The position numbers and the translations under genes are program-made. A stretch of DNA of 5,612 nucleotides from Bacilli bacterium. GTDB taxonomy: Bacteria; Bacillota_I; Bacilli_A; RF39; UBA660. The stretch spans positions 1 to 5,612 of the forward strand of contig CAAENH010000017.1 of NCBI GenBank assembly GCA_900757295.1, read 5' to 3'. The notes under the pieces were generated by a model. It did no database searches. It saw nothing but the letters and a program-made list of their open reading frames with translations, and was not told where the DNA came from. Below are positions 1 through 5,394 of the stretch, piece after piece (positions within the stretch are counted from its first letter, which is position 1; each line of letters starts with the position of its first letter).

Positions 1-1
1 A

Positions 2-544
2 CCATTTATTAAAGAAGAATATAGTGAGTTTGCTAAATATGTCCCAAAAACATTTATTACGCAACTGAATTATAGTAATGTCTATGTTAAAATACCTAAT
101 AAAAATAAAACTAATAGATTATTTAATGAAATTACTTTAAATAAAGACAATTATACTAATAAAGATTTAAAATCAGTACGTTTAAAAGTTATGAATCTTA
201 TTTTAAGGATATATCAGAATATAAATATATATTTAATGATAATTTCAATAGTTTTATATACAATATTAATTGTAAAGTTTTTTAAAACTAATTTTAAAAA
301 TTATAAAGAAATAATTGTTTTAAGTGCTTTGTTCTGCTTATATATCGTAAGAATATTAGCCGTTGCGTTTGTAGCTGCTACTGAGTATAAATCTGCTATA
401 AATAAATGCCAATATTTATCTTGCTGTTATGTTATTCAGTCTTTATTTACTATTTTAGCGATAATTTTCTTTTTAAAGGAGTATAAAAATGCAATATTTA
501 ACTTATCAAAAAGAATCAATAGATCTAACAAAATTAAGCATTGA
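2..544 (+). CDS. Multi-pass membrane protein, glycosyltransferase-like, C-terminal part (5' end outside window)
   Basis: The frame is open from the first bases of the window to the TGA at 542-544 (a second TGA follows directly), giving about 180 residues. The ATG at 191 is internal: the 63 upstream codons are continuous with it, and no Shine-Dalgarno site precedes it. The first ~65 residues are polar and likely a loop or extracytoplasmic segment. Three hydrophobic segments follow, at about residues 75-94, 101-127 and 142-161, and then a basic tail. The stretch RILAVAFVAATEY...INKCQYLSCCY resembles a pattern I recall near the C-terminus of uncharacterised bacterial membrane proteins in polysaccharide loci (R..L...VDAT..PAIN..YL.P.YPL), which look like GT-C/PMT-type glycosyltransferases. 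That resemblance is from memory and the function is inference. The catalytic N-terminus would lie outside the window. The gene overlaps the next one by 56 nt in a different frame, which implies co-transcription. Confidence 0.75.
   Translation, partial: PFIKEEYSEFAKYVPKTFITQLNYSNVYVKIPNKNKTNRLFNEITLNKDNYTNKDLKSVRLKVMNLILRIYQNINIYLMIISIVLYTILIVKFFKTNFKNYKEIIVLSALFCLYIVRILAVAFVAATEYKSAINKCQYLSCCYVIQSLFTILAIIFFLKEYKNAIFNLSKRINRSNKIKH
475..481 (+). promoter_or_regulatory. Strong Shine-Dalgarno site inside the upstream gene
   Basis: AAAGGAG ends 7 nt before the ATG at 489. It lies within the coding sequence of the preceding membrane protein. It fixes the start of the methyltransferase at 489 and so supports the 56-nt overlap as real. 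Confidence 0.8.
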
Positions 545-1358
545 TGAATTAAATTATCTTAATTTTAAAGAAGAAAATCATTTTGCTTTAGAAATTAAAA
601 AATTAGAACCATTTTCTAAAAAAAGATTTCATTATATGAAAGAAGCATATAAAAAAATATTTATAATATCTAATGAAAAAAAATCTAGACTAAATCAAAA
701 AACATATGGTGCTACTAATGCATCAATTAACTTATTAAAAATATTAGTTAAGCAACAGAATATTAATGTGTTTTATGAAGCAGGCGTAGCTAATTTATTT
801 GCTATAAAACAATTAGATTTTTTAGATAAAAATAAAATTTATGGATGTGATATTTTTTTGGAAAATAATTTAAAGAAAGGATATAAAAATATTCATGAAA
901 ATGATTTATATCATGATTTGCTGAATCTCCCAGATAATTTTATAGATTTTTTCTATGCTGATAATGTTATGGAACATATAGTAGAAGATGAATATCAAGA
1001 AACTTTAAAATTAATAGTAAAGAAAATGAAAAAAGGTGGTCTTTTATATTTTATTATTCCAAATTTATATAATGGCCCAGATGATGCTTCAAAATATGCT
1101 TTAAAAAGGGGAGAGAAAGCTTGCTGTTTTCATTTTATGCAAAGAAGTTATAAAGATAATATAAATGATTTTTATAGTTATGGTTTAAGAGTAAAATATG
1201 ATGCTATTTATATTAAATCTAATGAAATTAAAGTTTTTAAATCTAATAAATTAACTGAACAAATAAAAATATTTTTTGAAAAAATGATTGCTAAAGAAAC
1301 TAAGTATCATTTATTAAAAAGATTAGGATATGATATTTATATTTTAGAAAAGAAGTGA
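489..1358 (+). CDS. SAM-dependent methyltransferase-like protein with atypical motif I
   Basis: The protein has 289 residues. Residues ~1-70 are a polar, Lys-rich N-terminal region. A class I (Rossmann-fold) methyltransferase domain follows at about 92-195. It shows a motif I position at 94-105 (VFYEAGVANLFA), an acidic end of strand 2 (IYGCDIF, 117-123), the motif II region FIDFFYADNVMEHI (151-164), and the motif III-like KKGGLLYFIIPN (181-192). The last is followed by NGPDDASKY (195-203), similar to the 'P...GP.D.S' stretch after the core in many polysaccharide-locus methyltransferases. The C-terminus (about 230-289) is basic and unassigned. Motif I reads E-A-G-V-A-N where E/D-x-G-x-G is usual, so SAM binding may be altered or lost. 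The start is set by AAAGGAG at 475-481. Tandem stops TGA TAA end it, and the next gene's likely start is 4 nt away. The substrate is unknown; methylation of a sugar or glycan intermediate is inferred only from context. Confidence 0.8.
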   Translation: MQYLTYQKESIDLTKLSIDELNYLNFKEENHFALEIKKLEPFSKKRFHYMKEAYKKIFIISNEKKSRLNQKTYGATNASINLLKILVKQQNINVFYEAGVANLFAIKQLDFLDKNKIYGCDIFLENNLKKGYKNIHENDLYHDLLNLPDNFIDFFYADNVMEHIVEDEYQETLKLIVKKMKKGGLLYFIIPNLYNGPDDASKYALKRGEKACCFHFMQRSYKDNINDFYSYGLRVKYDAIYIKSNEIKVFKSNKLTEQIKIFFEKMIAKETKYHLLKRLGYDIYILEKK

Positions 1359-1359
1359 T
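1352..1359 (+). promoter_or_regulatory. Shine-Dalgarno-like site ahead of a probable ATA start
   Basis: GAAGTGAT matches the extended Shine-Dalgarno consensus GAGGTGAT at 7 of 8 bases. Its GAAG core ends 7 nt before ATA at 1363. It spans the stop codon of the upstream gene, which would favour translational coupling. The same GTGATAAT octamer directly precedes the GTG start at 3083 of the GT4 gene. Confidence 0.5.
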
Positions 1360-1362
1360 AAT

Positions 1363-2103
1363 ATAAAAGTTTTAAAAATTGCTAAAAGATTATTTTATTT
1401 AGGTAATAGATATCAGTGTAACTTATGTGGTTTTAGAGTTAGAAAAATGTTGTCAACTGGTCATAAACATCAAATTTTTTTAGATAATACAATTATCGGT
1501 GCAGGGTATAGAAATAATGCTGTATGTCCAATTTGTTACTCAAAAGATAAAGACAGATTAGTTTATTATTATTTAAAGAAATATACGAATATATTTAAAG
1601 ATAAAGAAAATGTTTTGCATATTGCACCAGAAGGGCAACTTAGAAGAAGGATAAAAAATAATAGAAAAATAAATTATATTGACGGTGATATTAACTTGGA
1701 CTATGTATCTAATTATATAGATATTACAAATATCCAATACGATGATAACTATTTTGATTATATTATAATTAATCATGTATTAGAGCATGTACTTGATGAA
1801 AATAAAGCAATTATGGAATTAATTAGGGTATTAAATAGGAATGGTAAACTAATTATTACTGTTCCAATATGTCTTAATCATGAACATACTTTTGAAGATA
1901 ATAGCATTGTAGAGCCAAAATTGCGAATGAAGTATTTTTGCCAAGAGGATCATGTTAGATTATATGGAAAAGATTTTAAACAAAGAATAGAAAAGTATAA
2001 TGTTTTGGTACAAGAGTTTAAACTAAATGATCAAGAAAAGAAATTACTAAAGAGAAACTGTGTGTTAGAAGATGGAATAATATTTATAATAACAAAAAAA
2101 TAA
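1363..2103 (+). CDS. Zinc-ribbon SAM-dependent methyltransferase; start codon apparently ATA (first ATG at 1447)
   Basis: The open frame holds 246 codons if it begins at ATA 1363, or 218 from the first ATG (1447). From the ATA, residues ~19-58 carry two cysteine pairs, CNLC (19/22) and CPIC (55/58), a likely four-Cys zinc site. The class I methyltransferase domain follows: VLHIAPE (84-90, where 'APE' replaces the usual GxG), YIDGDI (105-110), the acidic/hydrophobic block ending NHVLEHV (137-143), and NGKLIITVP (160-168). The tail motif DHVRLYGKDF (196-205) is typical of this family as I know it from surface-polysaccharide loci. Starting at 1447 would drop the first Cys pair, and that ATG has only a weak Shine-Dalgarno site. 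No ATG, GTG or TTG exists in frame between the TAG at 1345 and 1447. Possible explanations are a rare ATA start, an ATG-to-ATA change or sequencing error, or a +1 frameshift from the upstream gene. The gene is probably in an operon with the preceding methyltransferase. Substrate unknown, likely a glycan precursor. Confidence 0.82.
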   Translation: MKVLKIAKRLFYLGNRYQCNLCGFRVRKMLSTGHKHQIFLDNTIIGAGYRNNAVCPICYSKDKDRLVYYYLKKYTNIFKDKENVLHIAPEGQLRRRIKNNRKINYIDGDINLDYVSNYIDITNIQYDDNYFDYIIINHVLEHVLDENKAIMELIRVLNRNGKLIITVPICLNHEHTFEDNSIVEPKLRMKYFCQEDHVRLYGKDFKQRIEKYNVLVQEFKLNDQEKKLLKRNCVLEDGIIFIITKK

Positions 2104-2119
2104 GACATAAAGTCTTATT
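2091..2119 (-). terminator. Intrinsic terminator of the minus-strand glycosyltransferase, between convergent genes
   Basis: AATAAGAC (2099-2106) and GTCTTATT (2112-2119) form a perfect 8-bp stem with a 5-nt loop. Read on the minus strand, the stem is followed by a T-rich run (complement of the A-run at 2091-2100), as expected for a factor-independent terminator. On the plus strand no T-run follows directly, so it would act poorly in that direction. The stem is AT-rich with two G-C pairs. The stop codons of both convergent genes (2101-2103 and 2115-2117) lie in its opposite arms. Confidence 0.65.
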
Positions 2120-2978
2120 CAAAAAATCTTTTAATCCAATTATGATAGTCGTAATAATCGACTATTTTTTTAGGTATTTTTTTATAAGGAGTATTCAAAA
2201 ATTTTGGTAGATCCTTGTAATCATCTTTACCTATAATAAATACATTTTCTTTTCGATAAAAATCATAATTTGCAATATCTTCATTAGTAGTTATTAATTT
2301 CTTTTCAAAAAATATTGATTCCATTGGTCTTAGAGACAAACCAATTTGATGATTAGCATTAACATCTAATACTGCTTTAGATTTAGCTACTTCTTCTAGA
2401 TATTTATCATAAGGTACAAAATCTTTTTCATTTTTACAAATATAGATATTTGTTTTTAAGTTATTAGCAATAAAATTATCGTTAATTTCTTTTAATATTT
2501 TTTCTCTACCTTTATCTCTACCACAAAAACATACATCTTGAATTACTTCTTTTTTTGGTAATTTACAATCCCAAGAATAGAATTGAGTATTATATTTCAA
2601 ATTATATTTTTTTACTTCATTTTTATCAAAAGACCAAAATTCATCAACGTTAGGATCTTTTAATATTTTTTTATAACCTTCATTTAAGACATTCCAATAA
2701 TATACAATAACACGACAGTGTTTATTTTTTTGCTTTATATATTTAGAAATATGAAAGCTATAATTATTTTCACCTAGTATTACTAAATCGTATTTATCAA
2801 TATCTTTTTTCCAATCTCCCCATAATTTTTTACTGTTAATTTTACATTTTCTTAAAATTTTAAACATTTTACTTTTAGGATGAAAAATATAGTATTTCTT
2901 AATATTTCTATTTTTTATATGCTTTAAGAAATAATCATTATTTTTATCCTTTAAAAATATGTAATTGTATTTTTCCAT
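2115..2978 (-). CDS. GT-B-like glycosyltransferase of a surface-polysaccharide locus
   Basis: The product has 287 residues from the ATG at 2978, which has GGAGG (2988-2984) 5 nt upstream. A TTG at 2990 would add four codons but overlaps that site. The N-terminal half (to ~140) has alternating hydrophobic strands such as YDLVILGE and CRVIVYYWNVLNEGY, and a DEFWSFDKNEVKKY block. The C-terminal half begins with a VCFCGRDKGR strand and glycine loop, followed by YLEEVAKSKAVLDVN and an IGLSLRPMESIFFEKKLITTN stretch, then NYDFY. This layout resembles the C-terminal nucleotide-sugar-binding lobe of GT-B enzymes in the CgeB/'lipopolysaccharide biosynthesis' group, with Glu in PMES where GT4-type enzymes have a donor-binding Glu. 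No signal peptide or membrane segment is seen. It is the only minus-strand gene here and has its own promoter and terminator. Donor and acceptor sugars cannot be told from the sequence. Confidence 0.78.
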   Translation of the reverse strand: MEKYNYIFLKDKNNDYFLKHIKNRNIKKYYIFHPKSKMFKILRKCKINSKKLWGDWKKDIDKYDLVILGENNYSFHISKYIKQKNKHCRVIVYYWNVLNEGYKKILKDPNVDEFWSFDKNEVKKYNLKYNTQFYSWDCKLPKKEVIQDVCFCGRDKGREKILKEINDNFIANNLKTNIYICKNEKDFVPYDKYLEEVAKSKAVLDVNANHQIGLSLRPMESIFFEKKLITTNEDIANYDFYRKENVFIIGKDDYKDLPKFLNTPYKKIPKKIVDYYDYHNWIKRFFE

Positions 2979-2983
2979 TACTT

Positions 2984-2988
2984 CCTCC
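2984..2988 (-). promoter_or_regulatory. Shine-Dalgarno site fixing the start of the minus-strand glycosyltransferase
   Basis: On the minus strand GGAGG is followed by 5 nt and then the ATG at 2978. It shows that the in-frame TTG at 2990 is not the start, since the TTG overlaps this site. Confidence 0.85.
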
Positions 2989-3009
2989 AAAAACTATGTA
3001 TCTGTTTCT

Positions 3010-3038
3010 ATCATAACATGAAATAATGGCATTTACTA
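3010..3038 (-). promoter_or_regulatory. Predicted extended -10 promoter for the minus-strand glycosyltransferase
   Basis: On the minus strand TGTTATGAT (3018-3010) fits TGn plus a -10 hexamer TATGAT, 5 of 6 to TATAAT. Seventeen nt upstream is TAGTAA (3038-3033), a weak -35 (3 of 6). Transcription would begin near 3003, leaving a leader of about 25 nt before the ATG at 2978, room for its Shine-Dalgarno site. Confidence 0.5.
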
Positions 3039-3055
3039 GTTAGTTTTGATATAAT
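3027..3055 (+). promoter_or_regulatory. Predicted extended -10 promoter for the GT4/Wzy operon
   Basis: TGATATAAT (3047-3055) is a perfect extended -10 (TGn TATAAT). The -35 position 17 nt upstream (TGGCAT, 3027-3032) is poor, as is common with extended -10 promoters. Transcription would begin near 3062, downstream of the ATG at 3059, so the GT4 start is better placed at GTG 3083. Its -35 region abuts that of the divergent promoter. Confidence 0.6.
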
Positions 3056-3082
3056 GTTATGGTAAATAAGGAACGTGATAAT

Positions 3083-4180
3083 GTGAAAATATTATATACT
3101 GCTAATACAGATATGCATATAAATTTATGTCATATTCCATATATTAAAGAGCTTTCAAAGAAACATATTGTTCATGTCGCAACAAATAGTTTCTTAAATA
3201 TTAATTATGCCTCCGAGAAAATATCTTTACCTATTAAAAGAACTCCGTTTCACTTTTCCAATATTAAAGCAATTTTTAAGTTAAGAAAAATTATAAAACA
3301 AGAAAAGTATGATTTGATTATTACAAATACTCCAATGGGAAGTGTAGTTACTAGATTAGCAGTTAAAGGATGTAAAATTAAAACTATTTATATAGCTCAT
3401 GGTTTTCATTTTTATAAAAATTGTCCAAAAATTAATTATTTATTATATTATCCTGTTGAAAAGTATTTATCTAAATTTACTAATTTAATAATAACGATTA
3501 ATCAAGAAGATTATTTATTTGCTATACAACATTTTAAAACTAATATAAAATTTATACCAGGTATTGGTTTTAATCAAAATAATTTTAATAATAAATTAAC
3601 TTCAAAAGAAATATTGATATTAAAGAATAAATTAGGAATTACTAAAAATGATTTTGTAATATCATATATAGCAGAAATTTCTAAAAGAAAAAGACAACTT
3701 TATCTATTAGAATGTTTAAGTAAGTTAAATAATTCTAATATTAAATTAGTTTTAGTTGGTAATAATATATTAGGTAATAAAATAGATAAAACAATAAAAA
3801 AATATAATTTAGAAGATAATGTTATCTTATTAGGATTTAGAAACGATATTAGTGATATTTTAGATATAACTGATTTAGTAATATCTACAAGTAAACAAGA
3901 AGGATTACCTTTAAATATTATGGAGGCAATGTATAAAAATAAAAATATTTTAGTAACTGACTGTCGTGGTAATAGAGATTTAATAAATAATGATAATGGA
4001 AAAATAGTAAATTTAAATGATCAAAATGAGCTTATTGAAGGCATCAATTATTTTATTAAAAATAGAAAAATTAAATATGATAATAAGAAGACAGCTTTAA
4101 ATTACAGCATTGATAACATAAAAATGGAATATATAAATATTTTTAATGATTATTTAGGAGTCAAAAATGAAGAAAAATAA
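3083..4180 (+). CDS. GT4-family glycosyltransferase, EpsD-like
   Basis: The enzyme has 365 residues from GTG 3083 and is a retaining GT-B glycosyltransferase expected at the cytoplasmic membrane face, adding a sugar from a nucleotide donor to a lipid-linked glycan. The N-terminal domain begins MKILYTANTDMHINLCHIPY, the usual opening of EpsD-type GT4 enzymes, and carries HGFHFYK (106-112) and later YYPVEKYLS. The C-terminal domain has KRKRQ, LVLVGNN (around 222-228), and the EX7E motif EGLPLNIME (E273, E281), followed by TDCRGNRDLI. The ATG at 3059 would add 8 residues, but it has no ribosome-binding site and lies upstream of the predicted transcription start. GTG 3083 follows an AAGGA element (10 nt away) and the segment GTGATAAT. 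The last 14 nt overlap the Wzy gene, so the two are co-translated. The length is normal for the family. The sugar specificity is not readable. Confidence 0.9.
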   Translation: MKILYTANTDMHINLCHIPYIKELSKKHIVHVATNSFLNINYASEKISLPIKRTPFHFSNIKAIFKLRKIIKQEKYDLIITNTPMGSVVTRLAVKGCKIKTIYIAHGFHFYKNCPKINYLLYYPVEKYLSKFTNLIITINQEDYLFAIQHFKTNIKFIPGIGFNQNNFNNKLTSKEILILKNKLGITKNDFVISYIAEISKRKRQLYLLECLSKLNNSNIKLVLVGNNILGNKIDKTIKKYNLEDNVILLGFRNDISDILDITDLVISTSKQEGLPLNIMEAMYKNKNILVTDCRGNRDLINNDNGKIVNLNDQNELIEGINYFIKNRKIKYDNKKTALNYSIDNIKMEYINIFNDYLGVKNEEK

Positions 4181-5393
4181 AGAAATGATTACTACAACAT
4201 ATTTAATTGCAACTTTAATTTTATTATTTATAGGAACGATATTTATATATTTTCAAGTAATATTATTTCAGGATTATATGTATATATTTTATGGTTTATC
4301 TTTAATCAGTATTCCTATAATGTTTATAAATAAAATAAGATTTAAAGATATTTATCCTATTTGTATATTTTTACTAGCATTATATTTATCTTCACTATTT
4401 TCGGGAGATTTTAATCAATCGTTATTTGGATTTAGTGGTAGATATGAGGGCTTATTAGCTTTTATTAGTTATGCCTTATTATTTATGTGTGCAACTAGTA
4501 TTAAAAATGAAAAATATAAAAAATATGTTATAAATACAATTTTCTGTGTAGGAATAGGAAATATTTTATTTGCAACTTTACAAAACTTTAGAATTATAGA
4601 GTATAATCATTTATATCCAAAATCTTTACTTGGTAATTCTAATTCTTATGCAACTTTATGTTTAATGAGTTCTATTTTAGCTTTGGGAATGTTTTTATAT
4701 AATAAAAATAAAATTTATCTTATTTTATTTATCGCTTTTGTATATGGTCTTTTATTAAGTGGATCTATGGGATGTTTATTAGCATTTATTATTACTTTAG
4801 TAATATGGTTTATATATTATTTATGTATTAAAAAAATAAAAATATCTAAAAGGTCAATAAAAATTAGTTTGGCAGTAATTTCTATTATATTAATCTTTTA
4901 TTTTATATTAAATCTAGGAAATAATAATCATTTAACTAGAGATATAATAGAGTATAAAAACGACTTTATTAATTTATTATCAGGACAGGTTAGTGATAAA
5001 TTGGGGAATAATAGATTTCAAATATGGAAAGGAGTATTAGCAATAACACCTCAATATTTATTACATGGAACTGGCGTTGATCGACTTGCATATGCTTTAA
5101 ATGAAGTTGGTTTTGTTTTAAATACTGGAGAACTAGTAGATAAAGCTCATTGCGAGTATTTACAATTATTAGTTACAGGTGGAATATTTGCTTTAGCTTC
5201 ATATATTTATTTTTTAATAATTGCTTTGATTAAATCTTTTAGAAATGCTAAGAATAATAAATTATTTTTAGCAATATTCTTTACAATTATAGCTTATTTA
5301 CTTCAAGCTTTTGTTGGTATTAGTGTAACTAGAGTAGCTTATATATTTTATATAATAATGGGCTTAGGATATAATAAAGAAAATGAGTGTTAA
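4167..5393 (+). CDS. O-antigen ligase / polysaccharide polymerase family membrane protein (Wzy-like)
   Basis: This is a 408-residue integral membrane protein with around ten or more hydrophobic segments. The first is at ~8-34, and the last three are near 336-357, 364-385 and 385-402. Family signs are SGRYEG (90-95) near the end of the N-terminal helices, LGNSNSYA (155-162) as in 'GN.N..A' of Wzy_C/O-antigen ligase proteins, and a large extracytoplasmic loop at ~255-335. That loop holds RFQIWKG (283-289), GTGVDR (301-306) and AHCEYLQLLVTGG (327-339), with a likely catalytic His at 328 and conserved Arg at 283. In a Gram-positive-type cell it would polymerise repeat units on undecaprenyl diphosphate or pass glycan to an acceptor, outside the membrane. 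AGGAG (4156-4160) lies 6 nt before the ATG, inside the GT4 gene, with a 14-nt overlap. Polymerase versus ligase cannot be decided here. Confidence 0.87.
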   Translation: MKKNKEMITTTYLIATLILLFIGTIFIYFQVILFQDYMYIFYGLSLISIPIMFINKIRFKDIYPICIFLLALYLSSLFSGDFNQSLFGFSGRYEGLLAFISYALLFMCATSIKNEKYKKYVINTIFCVGIGNILFATLQNFRIIEYNHLYPKSLLGNSNSYATLCLMSSILALGMFLYNKNKIYLILFIAFVYGLLLSGSMGCLLAFIITLVIWFIYYLCIKKIKISKRSIKISLAVISIILIFYFILNLGNNNHLTRDIIEYKNDFINLLSGQVSDKLGNNRFQIWKGVLAITPQYLLHGTGVDRLAYALNEVGFVLNTGELVDKAHCEYLQLLVTGGIFALASYIYFLIIALIKSFRNAKNNKLFLAIFFTIIAYLLQAFVGISVTRVAYIFYIIMGLGYNKENEC

Positions 5394-5394
5394 T

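Noticed and set aside
191..193. ATG as the true start of a 117-residue membrane protein
   Set aside because: The frame is open back to base 2 with protein-like composition, and no Shine-Dalgarno site precedes this ATG; it is an internal Met.
542..547. UGA read as Trp (mycoplasma code)
   Set aside because: Trp codons in the genes are TGG, no full-length protein needs an internal TGA, and the TGA codons seen sit at natural protein ends, one pair in tandem (TGA TGA) and one followed by TAA.
1573..1776. 67-codon minus-strand open frame
   Set aside because: It lies wholly inside the second methyltransferase, has Ile-rich composition typical of an AT-rich antisense shadow, and shows no recognisable motif.
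2979..2990. TTG at 2990 as the start of the minus-strand glycosyltransferase
   Set aside because: It overlaps the GGAGG ribosome-binding site that serves the ATG at 2978.
3058..3063. TATGGT, with TG upstream (TGTTATGGT), as the -10 of the GT4 operon
   Set aside because: It resembles the minus-strand -10, but the overlapping TGATATAAT at 3047-3055 is a perfect extended -10 and fits the GTG start better.
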